The position numbers and the translations under genes were made by a program. This document shows, piece after piece, positions 34,721 to 41,842 of a stretch of DNA of 64,000 nt (position 1 is the first letter of the stretch; the number at the start of each line of letters is the position of its first letter). Origin of the DNA: Ruminococcus flavefaciens 007c (GTDB lineage: Bacteria; Bacillota; Clostridia; Oscillospirales; Ruminococcaceae); NCBI RefSeq assembly GCF_000571935.1, contig NZ_ATAX01000009.1:1-64000 (forward strand), in the 5' to 3' direction. Below the pieces are notes generated by a model. The model searched no databases. It was not told where the DNA came from and worked only from the letters and a program-made list of their open reading frames with translations.

Positions 34721-34751
34721 AAAAGGCTCCCTTCACGGGAGCCTTTTTTAC
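34721..34751 (+). terminator. Terminator of cassette 2
   Basis: AAAAGGCTCCC and GGGAGCCTTTTTT flank TTCAC. Confidence 0.9.
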
Positions 34752-34772
34752 ACCCTCTCGTTTTATGCTCTT

Positions 34773-34893
34773 TGTACAAATTGTACAAACAATAGTTTAT
34801 TTTTTCTACACACAAGTCACTGTTAACCATGCGCAACAAATGACTATTTTTAGCCAAAGACTGTTATAATAACATCAGAGTCGTCGACAGCTC
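34773..34893 (+). promoter_or_regulatory. Regulatory module of cassette 3
   Basis: The upstream palindrome is a variant, TGTACAAATTGTACA (from 34773). GTTAAC (34822-34827), GCAACA (34833-34838), TATAAT (34865-34870) and GAGTCGTCGACAGCTC (34878-34893) are conserved. Confidence 0.75.
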
Positions 34894-34922
34894 AAATAAT
34901 TTACGAAGGATATGAATACAAA

Positions 34923-35624
34923 ATGAAAAACACTATTAAAAAAATCGCGGCTTCAATTTCAGCAGCAGTTCTCTGCGCTCTTCCCGTTGTAAACTCATTA
35001 ACAGCTAATGCTTACGCAGGCCCAGACGCACGTTATACATTCAGAAAGAATTACGCTTGCTCTTCTAACTACCACATCAAGGATGTAGTATTCTCATGGA
35101 GCATCAATTCCAACGGCACATCAGCTCCTCAGGCAAATGCAATTGCAAGCGGTACTTTCATCAACGGTAATTCAGGCGCTCAGAACCGCCACATCGGCGC
35201 AGGAACCTACTCTCCCAAAAACAATAATATAGTAGGCGGCCTTTTCTCGCAGAGCTTCTATTCCACCACTCCGAATTTCACAGAATACAGCAATACTATT
35301 TATACATACAACACCAGCGGTAACCTTGTAAGCGGTGCAGTATCTGCTAGTCCTACATTCCTCGTTGGCGATCTTAACCTGGATAAGGCTATAAATGAAG
35401 ATGATTTCCAGATCCTTTACAGCGGAATCAGATCAAAGACCAATAACTTCACAACGAGCTACAAGTTCAGCTATTTCGGAATCATGAACGTAGTTGTAGG
35501 CAACGTAGGTCATAATTATTCACCTTACGCATTCGATATCAACGATGATGGATATTTAAGCCAGGCTGACGTAAATATGTTCCTGCAGTATTTAAGCAAT
35601 CCCACCTACAGATTTGCTAAATAA
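34923..35624 (+). CDS. Secreted dockerin protein, tandem paralogue 3
   Basis: 233 residues: signal peptide, the PDARYTFRK motif after it, a divergent middle domain without the YYNCG segment, and a dockerin-like end (DLNLDKAIN, DINDDGYLS) ending RFAK. Its last 75 residues are nearly identical to paralogue 4 (SYKFSYFGIMNVVVGNVG...), and the DNA there is almost identical too, which points to recent duplication or gene conversion. Note that the first loop has Leu where a Gly is usual. Confidence 0.8.
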   Translation: MKNTIKKIAASISAAVLCALPVVNSLTANAYAGPDARYTFRKNYACSSNYHIKDVVFSWSINSNGTSAPQANAIASGTFINGNSGAQNRHIGAGTYSPKNNNIVGGLFSQSFYSTTPNFTEYSNTIYTYNTSGNLVSGAVSASPTFLVGDLNLDKAINEDDFQILYSGIRSKTNNFTTSYKFSYFGIMNVVVGNVGHNYSPYAFDINDDGYLSQADVNMFLQYLSNPTYRFAK

Positions 35625-35651
35625 TCTTTCTATTATTCAATAGTCACTCTG

Positions 35652-35680
35652 AAAAGGCTCCCTTCGGGGAGTCTTTTTGT
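35652..35680 (+). terminator. Terminator of cassette 3
   Basis: AAAAGGCTCCC-TTCG-GGGAGTCTTTTT, a UUCG-type tetraloop hairpin. Confidence 0.85.
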
Positions 35681-35692
35681 TTACAGATTTTT

Positions 35693-35819
35693 TGTAAATT
35701 GATAAAATAAATAAAGATTGTCCATATAAATTTACATATACCATACGTTAACCAGGTGCAACAAACAGCCAATTACTGGCAAAAATCTGGTATAATACTA
35801 TCAGAGTCGTCGACAACTC
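35693..35819 (+). promoter_or_regulatory. Regulatory module of cassette 4
   Basis: TGTAAATTGATA (35693-35704), GTTAAC (35747-35752), TGCAACA (35757-35763), TATAAT (35791-35796), GAGTCGTCGACAACTC (35804-35819). Confidence 0.8.
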
Positions 35820-35847
35820 AAATATTTTGAAAAGGATATGTAATAAA

Positions 35848-36552
35848 ATGAAAAACACTCTCAAAAAAGTTACAGCTTCAATTGCAGCAGCAGTTCTTTG
35901 TGCTGTTCCTATGGCAAGCTCATTTTCTGCAAACGCAGCAGCTAACGCAAACGCACGTTTCACATACAGAAAGGTTTTTGCAGTTTCTGAAAGCAAGAAT
36001 ATCGATCTCCTCGTATTCGGTGTTTCTTGCAGAACAGCTAACACAAGCGCTCCCTCTGCAGACAAGATCGCATCCGGATCACTTACCCCCGGCGGCGGCG
36101 GAAATCCCGGCGTATACAACGGCGGCGGCAACTTCCGTCCCTCAAACCGCAATATGGTAGGCGGCATGGTATCTGTACATATGTACTGCAATTCTCCTTC
36201 CGACTATAAGGAGCTCAGCACTACAAACTACGCATACGATGCAAACGGCAACCTCATTGCAGATGCTGTATCAGCAGGTCCTACATTCCTCGTTGGCGAT
36301 CTCAACCTGGATAAGAAGATAAACTCTGATGATTACCAGATCCTTTACAGCGGAATCAGATCAGTTACAAACAACTTCACAAAGAGCTACAAGTTCAGCT
36401 ATTTCGGAATCATGAACGTAGTTGTAGGCAACGTAGGCCGTAATTATTCACCTTACTCATTCGACATCAACAATGACGGATATTTAAGCAAGGCTGACAC
36501 AGATATGTTCATGAAATATTTAAGCAACTCCAACTACAGATTCGCAAAGTAA
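35848..36552 (+). CDS. Secreted dockerin protein, tandem paralogue 4
   Basis: 234 residues from the ATG at 35848 that matches the other three starts (MKNTLKKVTASIAAAVLC); an ATG at 35827 overlaps the ribosome-site region and is rejected. Signal peptide, ANANARFTYRK, middle domain with a Gly-rich PGGGGNPGVYNGGG stretch, and dockerin-like loops DLNLDKKIN and DINNDGYLS, ending RFAK. Close to paralogue 3 in the last third. Function unknown. Confidence 0.8.
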   Translation: MKNTLKKVTASIAAAVLCAVPMASSFSANAAANANARFTYRKVFAVSESKNIDLLVFGVSCRTANTSAPSADKIASGSLTPGGGGNPGVYNGGGNFRPSNRNMVGGMVSVHMYCNSPSDYKELSTTNYAYDANGNLIADAVSAGPTFLVGDLNLDKKINSDDYQILYSGIRSVTNNFTKSYKFSYFGIMNVVVGNVGRNYSPYSFDINNDGYLSKADTDMFMKYLSNSNYRFAK

Positions 36553-36573
36553 GATCCTGTTATTCTGTGTTTG

Positions 36574-36605
36574 ATAAAAAAGGCTCCCTTCGGGGAGCCT
36601 TTCTT
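36574..36605 (+). terminator. Terminator of cassette 4
   Basis: AAAAAAGGCTCCC-TTCG-GGGAGCCTTTCTT. It also lies just after the stop of the convergent GH9 gene and could act on it. Confidence 0.85.
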
Positions 36606-36615
36606 GATATATTCT

Positions 36616-38970
36616 TTACTTTGCCGGTGCCACAAGGAGCTTTCTCAGCTCGACCTCGTCATGGACGTCAACATTTCCGTCGGCATTGAAGTCGAACTGC
36701 ATTGCCGCCTCCTCAGAGCTGAATGCTTCCTTGCCCAGAAGCATCCTTCTCAGTCTTACAAGCTGCGCAACCTTGTATACCTTTGAAGGCTTTGTGCCGT
36801 CGGGCTCTGTGCCGCCGATGAGCTTTCCGTCAGCGTATACGCACACGTTGTCGCAGCGCTTTGCAAACTCTACGCCGCCTACGATATTATCGTAGTCCTC
36901 GCCCTCCTTGGTGAGATCGGTCATGCCCTTCTTGCTCCAGTCATTGGTGGAGTCCCAGTTCTCGCCGAAATAGTTTCCGATGATGAGCTGATACTTCTTG
37001 TTGGAATTGGCAATGGCATAATCAGGCCATGAGATCTCGATATAATATATATCATCCTTGTACTGCACAGGCTTTGAAAGCACTGCTGCCTTGCCTGCGA
37101 CCTCGGTCTCTACCTGATCGTAGGTCTTCTGCAATACAAAGCTGCCGGGGATCTCCTTCTTGTTGAATTCCTCAATGCTGAAATAATAGCGTATGGAAAT
37201 ATCCTCATGGGGCTCAATAGAGTCGGTATTCACGAAGAATGTCAGCTTTGTAACTCCTGCGCCCGTAGCCTCGGGAGCGTCGGAGCAGTAGCCTGCCGCC
37301 CAGAAATCATCTCCCGAAAACAGTTGTGTATCATCTGTCTTTTCTGCGGGAGGGAAGTTCTCCTCGGGCTTCATTGTACCGTCGTTCTTGGCAAGGTACA
37401 TACCTGCGGCAGCTCCCACCACGGCGGCATTATAGTCGATGGTGACCTCGTTGTAAGTCCAGTCATTGGTGACATCGTTGTGCTGGTCGTTTTCGTCGGG
37501 ACCGCCTGCAAGAGCGCCGTAGAGCACGTGCTTATGGGGAGCGGGATCCTCAGCCATGGTAAGTCCCGAAGCTGCACGGTGATGAGGATGCTTTACGCAG
37601 TTATCGCCGTAGCCTACGATGTAGCTCCTGCCAAGAGGATTATCTCCTATGATGTATTCCATCTGGCCTATTGCCCAGTCGGTGAATGTATAATCAGGAT
37701 TCTTGTCATTATAGCGGTCTACGCCGTTCTGATACTTGTCATAGACAAGGGCTGTGAACTGCACCGCAGTATTGTATCTGGCGCTTCCCCAGGTGTCAAG
37801 GTGGAAATAGCCCGCAGGAGTCATCTTCTTTTCCATAACGGTATTCAGTGCCTTAGCTTCCATTTCCCAGAAGTCGAGCACCTCGTACTTTCCCCTGCCT
37901 ATGGCAGCTCTTGTCTCCTCACATACCTCGGGGTATATATCCTGAATACGTCCGAACACTATGCCCACGCCGTTCCACATATCGTTCCAGCAGAGAACAT
38001 ATCCCGGAGGAGCGTAATAGTCTATGTACTTCTCGCAGGCTGCAAGATAGTCATGATCGCGGGTTATAAGGTAGAGCCAGCCTGCTGAAAAGCAGAAATC
38101 GTCCTCCCATTTCGACGATGAGTAGAAGCCCATGGGGCCTTCACCTGAAGGGCCTACTGCCTTGTCGTTTTTATTGGCAAAATCAAAGAGCGCCTTTGCG
38201 TAATCGAGACACTTCTCGGCGTATTCGGGATCGGTGTCCTTGAAGTTGTAATAGTTTATGGCCAGAGTAGCGGCACTCTCAGACACATCGTCGGTGGTCG
38301 GCAGATCCGCCGTGGCAAAGAATGCAGGACGTCCCATGGCATCGATCTCGGGAGACTGCCAGTAGCTGTGATCCACAGAGCCGTCGCCCACCTGATAGCA
38401 GAAGGCAACTACCTTTCCGCTCTTGTCGCGGAAGGTACACTTCATAAAGTAATCGCAGAAATGGCGGCATATAGTCTCTATATGCTCTCTCTCCCCTGTC
38501 TCCTCGTAAGCCCTGCGGAACTCGTAATAGCCCCAGGATACCACAGAAGCGGCATAAGCCTCCGGGAGTCCGAATTTGACATGGTCGCCTGCATCATGGT
38601 AGCCGCCTGAAACGTCTATACATCCGTCACCGTCGGGATCAAGTATGTCCTTGTTCTCTGCCATGAAGCTCTCGGACATATTCACGCCGCTGTGCTTTTC
38701 ATCAATGGGATGCATGGGTACCTTAGCATCGTAGACATGGCAGTTTCCGCGCCAGCTGAATTTGCTCTTGCCCGTTACGTCTGTGCCGCACATATTCGCA
38801 TCGTAAAAATGCAGGGTGTACTGAAGCACCTTTGCCCAGTTGTTGTCTGTTTCCTCATAATCGACAACATATGGAGTCGTCTTTGCCTGTACAGGGAAAA
38901 CAGCCGCAGAACAGGTCAGTGCGGTCAGTACGGCAGCCGCTGCGGCAGACGCCTTTTTTATTATTTTCAT
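36616..38970 (-). CDS. GH9 endoglucanase with CBM3-like module and partial dockerin
   Basis: 784 residues from the ATG at 38970 (AAAGGA upstream). Signal peptide, then a GH9 catalytic domain (about 35-510) with GGYHDAGDHVKFGLP, the HPHHRAASG segment and the C-terminal NEVTIDYNAAVV with the catalytic Glu. A CBM3-like module follows (about 530-710; RYYFSIEEFNKKEIPG, SNKKYQLIIGNYFGENWDSTNDWS), the arrangement of processive GH9 endoglucanases. The end resembles a dockerin, but only the second calcium loop (DFNADGNVD) is intact; the first half keeps its helix (VAQLVRLRRMLLGKE) without the Asp loop. It hydrolyses beta-1,4-glucan outside the cell. It has a consensus promoter at 39013-39041. Confidence 0.9.
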   Translation of the reverse strand: MKIIKKASAAAAAVLTALTCSAAVFPVQAKTTPYVVDYEETDNNWAKVLQYTLHFYDANMCGTDVTGKSKFSWRGNCHVYDAKVPMHPIDEKHSGVNMSESFMAENKDILDPDGDGCIDVSGGYHDAGDHVKFGLPEAYAASVVSWGYYEFRRAYEETGEREHIETICRHFCDYFMKCTFRDKSGKVVAFCYQVGDGSVDHSYWQSPEIDAMGRPAFFATADLPTTDDVSESAATLAINYYNFKDTDPEYAEKCLDYAKALFDFANKNDKAVGPSGEGPMGFYSSSKWEDDFCFSAGWLYLITRDHDYLAACEKYIDYYAPPGYVLCWNDMWNGVGIVFGRIQDIYPEVCEETRAAIGRGKYEVLDFWEMEAKALNTVMEKKMTPAGYFHLDTWGSARYNTAVQFTALVYDKYQNGVDRYNDKNPDYTFTDWAIGQMEYIIGDNPLGRSYIVGYGDNCVKHPHHRAASGLTMAEDPAPHKHVLYGALAGGPDENDQHNDVTNDWTYNEVTIDYNAAVVGAAAGMYLAKNDGTMKPEENFPPAEKTDDTQLFSGDDFWAAGYCSDAPEATGAGVTKLTFFVNTDSIEPHEDISIRYYFSIEEFNKKEIPGSFVLQKTYDQVETEVAGKAAVLSKPVQYKDDIYYIEISWPDYAIANSNKKYQLIIGNYFGENWDSTNDWSKKGMTDLTKEGEDYDNIVGGVEFAKRCDNVCVYADGKLIGGTEPDGTKPSKVYKVAQLVRLRRMLLGKEAFSSEEAAMQFDFNADGNVDVHDEVELRKLLVAPAK

Positions 38971-39012
38971 TATCTCATTCCTTTCCGTAAAGAATAATAT
39001 TCCTCTACTGGA

Positions 39013-39041
39013 ATTGTACATCACGGAAGGACATTTGTCAA
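39013..39041 (-). promoter_or_regulatory. Promoter of the GH9 gene
   Basis: On the minus strand, TTGACA (39041-39036), 17 bases, TACAAT (39018-39013). Confidence 0.8.
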
Positions 39042-39076
39042 CTCATAATTTGCGGTTATTGCCTTGTCTCCAAGGC

Positions 39077-39105
39077 TTGACAGGTGACTGCATATAGTTT
39101 ATAAT
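39077..39105 (+). promoter_or_regulatory. Perfect-consensus promoter of the sugar transferase gene
   Basis: TTGACA (39077-39082), 17 bases, TATAAT (39100-39105). It is divergent from the GH9 promoter 36 bases away, so one regulator could touch both. Confidence 0.85.
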
Positions 39106-39139
39106 AATTATAAACAAATAAATATCACGGAGGTGCTTC

Positions 39140-40600
39140 GTGGGAAACAAGACCTTAAAGGAAGGGCTGAAGCACGGCGATTTCATCGTTATAGACCTGC
39201 TTTGTCTGCAGCTCTGCTTCATTGTCAGCTACTGGCTGCATATGCCCTTTGAAAACCCTTACAGCATCGACTCCTTCCAGTACCAGGCGGTCATACTCAC
39301 TACGAGCCAGCTGCTTGTGATAGTGTTCACCAATAACTACAACGGCATCCTTCGGCGCGGCAAGCTGGAAGAAGCCTGGGCGGTATTCAAATACATAGCG
39401 ACGATAATGATACTGGCGCTGATTTACCTCTTCGCAGTAAAGCAATCCACCACCGCTTCCCGTCTTCAGCTGGGATTTACGTCCGTTACCTATACCATCG
39501 CGGACTATATCCTGAGACAGCTCAACAAGCTCCGCGTTTTCAATTCAAGCAAATACAGACAGAACCGCCGTTCAGTAGTGCTCATTACCACCTGCGATAC
39601 CGCAGAGAACGCTCTCAGAGCTCTTATGAGCGATCCCAAGCACAGCAGCTACTTCATCTCAGGCGTTATCGTCACCGACAGCGAACACCACAAGGATGAA
39701 AAGCTCGGAGATGTCCCGCTGTACTCGCTGAACAGCGATACCCTATCAAAGCTCAGCCATGGCTGGGTAGACGAGGTTTTCCTGCTCCAGTCGGACAATA
39801 TGTCCTTCCCCTCAGAGCTCATGGATAACCTTTTCCGCATGGGTATCACCGTAAATTACTCCATAACCCCCATCACAGACGGAAGATGGCCCATAGCCGA
39901 AATGCGCAGACTTGGACCGTACAGGGTGCTCTCAAGCAGCGTTTCAATAGCTCCCGCAGGAGAACAGGCTGTAAAGCGACTGGCAGATATTATAGGAGGC
40001 CTTATAGGCTGTATAATAACGCTGATAGTGTTCATATTCCTTGCTCCCGTAATATACATCAAGTCCCCGGGACCTATATTCTTCGCCCAGAAGCGCGTAG
40101 GACAGAACGGAAAGGTTTTTCTGATGTATAAGTTCCGCAGTATGTATATGGACGCGGAAAAGCGCAAGCAGGAGCTCATGGAAAAGAACAAGATCGAAAA
40201 CGGCATGATGTTCAAAATGGACGACGATCCGAGAATAATAGGCAGCGAAAAAAAGGACAGGCACGGCCGTCCCAAAGGTATCGGAAACTTTATCCGCCGC
40301 CATTCCATTGATGAGCTGCCGCAGTTCTACAACGTCCTGAAGGGAAATATGAGCCTTGTGGGCACAAGGCCGCCTACTCTCGACGAATGGGAGAAGTACG
40401 ACCTCGGCCACAGGATAAGAATGAGCATTAAGCCCGGACTTACGGGACTCTGGCAGGTAAGCGGAAGGAGCCGCATAACCGACTTTGAGGAGGTAGTAAG
40501 GCTCGACCGCGAATATATCGAAAACCAGAGCCTGCTTCTCGATGCAAAAATAATACTAAAGACCGTTGCCGTAGTATTCAGGGGCAGCGGTGCGGAATAA
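39140..40600 (+). CDS. Polyprenyl-phosphate sugar-1-phosphate transferase
   Basis: 486 residues from a GTG at 39140 with CGGAGG seven bases before. Four to five N-terminal membrane segments, a CoA-binding-like middle domain, another membrane segment (about 285-310) and a bacterial sugar transferase domain: KFRSM, RRHSIDELPQFYNVLKGNMSLVGTRPP and KPGLTGLWQVSGRS. It starts synthesis of exopolysaccharide or cell-surface glycan by moving a sugar-1-phosphate onto undecaprenyl phosphate (WbaP/EpsE-type). No other glycan genes are adjacent, so its pathway lies elsewhere. Confidence 0.92.
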   Translation: MGNKTLKEGLKHGDFIVIDLLCLQLCFIVSYWLHMPFENPYSIDSFQYQAVILTTSQLLVIVFTNNYNGILRRGKLEEAWAVFKYIATIMILALIYLFAVKQSTTASRLQLGFTSVTYTIADYILRQLNKLRVFNSSKYRQNRRSVVLITTCDTAENALRALMSDPKHSSYFISGVIVTDSEHHKDEKLGDVPLYSLNSDTLSKLSHGWVDEVFLLQSDNMSFPSELMDNLFRMGITVNYSITPITDGRWPIAEMRRLGPYRVLSSSVSIAPAGEQAVKRLADIIGGLIGCIITLIVFIFLAPVIYIKSPGPIFFAQKRVGQNGKVFLMYKFRSMYMDAEKRKQELMEKNKIENGMMFKMDDDPRIIGSEKKDRHGRPKGIGNFIRRHSIDELPQFYNVLKGNMSLVGTRPPTLDEWEKYDLGHRIRMSIKPGLTGLWQVSGRSRITDFEEVVRLDREYIENQSLLLDAKIILKTVAVVFRGSGAE

Positions 40601-40632
40601 AGGTCTTCTCATGCGGAAGCCCTTTATTTTTA
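40599..40632 (+). terminator. Terminator of the sugar transferase gene
   Basis: AAAGG-T-CTTC pairs with GAAG-C-CCTTT, followed by ATTTTT. It overlaps the stop codon. Confidence 0.7.
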
Positions 40633-40799
40633 CCGTGTATTACCGCAATATCTGGGGAGAACGGACTTTATAAAGCGGAATATACAGCACATATTATACA
40701 AATAGTTATATAATTATATATAGGGCAGACAAAGTTTTTCAACGTTATTGTTGCATATGACGTTTTTTGTCTCCCACAAGTATATTACCGTAATTTGAC

Positions 40800-40828
40800 T
40801 TGATGTCGGATAAAAGGTATGTTATAAT
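40800..40828 (+). promoter_or_regulatory. Promoter of the coiled-coil dockerin gene
   Basis: TTGATG (40800-40805), 17 bases, TATAAT (40823-40828). Confidence 0.6.
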
Positions 40829-40867
40829 AGCGTGTAAATTTTTTTATAATGCATTGGAGGAATTATA

Positions 40868-41611
40868 ATGAACGTTAGAAAATCAATATCTGTATTACTG
40901 GCAGCAGCTTGCCTTAGTGCGGGAACAAATATGTTTGTTGCAAACGCAGCTGTTGTTAATCCCGAGATCTCTTCTTACAACAATGTTGAAGATTCTAAGA
41001 CAGATGAAAAGATAAAATCACTTCAGGCTCAGGTCAAAGATCTTAAAGCAGAACTGGCCGAAGCAGAAAGACGTATGATACAGTATCAGTATGAAATGGA
41101 TGATATGCAGAATTCCTGGCAGCGTGAAAGAGCTAATTTAATGGAAGAAATTGACGTAAGAGATAATCAGCGCAAACAAGTTATAAACGACTATGAAGAT
41201 CAGCTGGCAAGCGCAAACCGTAAGATAGTAGATCTTCAGGATCAGCTTTCAAGTGTTCAGAAAACAAACTCTTCACTCAGCACAGAAAATGCAAATCTTA
41301 AAAAGACAAATTCTTCACTCACCACAGAAAATACAAATCTTAAAAAGACAAATTCCACTCTTACTTCTGAAAAGGCAACCCTTACTTCAGAAAAAGCAAC
41401 TCTTACCGCAGATAAGGCATCTCTCACATCTCAGGTAGCAAAGCTCAAGAGCGATGCGGCTACATACAAGGACGATATTATGCGCCTTGACGTAAACAGC
41501 GACAAACTTCTCGACGCTTCTGATGCTTCAATGATTCTGAGCATCTATGCTTACAACAGCACAAACAACTCTCAGATCACATCTATCAGCACATATTTAA
41601 AGAAAAAGTAA
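40868..41611 (+). CDS. Secreted coiled-coil protein with half dockerin
   Basis: 247 residues. A signal peptide precedes a long coiled coil (about residues 48-195) with heptad and 11- to 14-residue repeats: KTNSSLSTENANL, KTNSSLTTENTNL, KTNSTLTSEKATL. The end carries one calcium loop (DVNSDKLLD) plus helix, so only half a dockerin. GGAGG lies before the ATG. The structure suggests a rigid, probably oligomeric spacer outside the cell rather than an enzyme. No family recognised. Confidence 0.75.
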   Translation: MNVRKSISVLLAAACLSAGTNMFVANAAVVNPEISSYNNVEDSKTDEKIKSLQAQVKDLKAELAEAERRMIQYQYEMDDMQNSWQRERANLMEEIDVRDNQRKQVINDYEDQLASANRKIVDLQDQLSSVQKTNSSLSTENANLKKTNSSLTTENTNLKKTNSTLTSEKATLTSEKATLTADKASLTSQVAKLKSDAATYKDDIMRLDVNSDKLLDASDASMILSIYAYNSTNNSQITSISTYLKKK

Positions 41612-41626
41612 TCTCTTTACGATCAG

Positions 41627-41665
41627 AAAGGACCTTTCTTTTGCAGAAGGTCCTTTTGTTTTTTT
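41627..41665 (+). terminator. Terminator of the coiled-coil dockerin gene
   Basis: AAAGGACCTT pairs with AAGGTCCTTT, followed by TGTTTTTTTG. Confidence 0.9.
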
Positions 41666-41754
41666 GTCTTTATCCCCTGCCTGTCAGTCCGTATTCGCGA
41701 AGCTGAAAGGCGTAGCTATGCCTTTTTCTCAAATATCCGCTCTGCCCTCCAAGC

Positions 41755-41783
41755 TTGACAATTTTATAACATTATGGTATACT
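41755..41783 (+). promoter_or_regulatory. Promoter of the LRR-transglutaminase-dockerin gene
   Basis: TTGACA (41755-41760), 17 bases, TATACT (41778-41783). Confidence 0.8.
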
Positions 41784-41789
41784 AATGGT

Positions 41790-41810
41790 ATATTGCACCG
41801 TGTGCAATAT
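41790..41810 (+). promoter_or_regulatory. Palindrome at the transcription start
   Basis: ATATTGCAC-CGT-GTGCAATAT is a perfect inverted repeat with 9-bp arms. It starts about 7 bases after the -10 box, so it is either a repressor operator over +1 or a 5'-end stem that stabilises the mRNA. Confidence 0.7.
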
Positions 41811-41842
41811 TACAAAATATATATTTCATAAGGAGAAAAAAC

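Noticed and set aside
37207-38088. Plus-strand frame of 293 codons
   Set aside because: Antisense to the GH9 catalytic domain, which has clear family motifs; no ribosome site or promoter.
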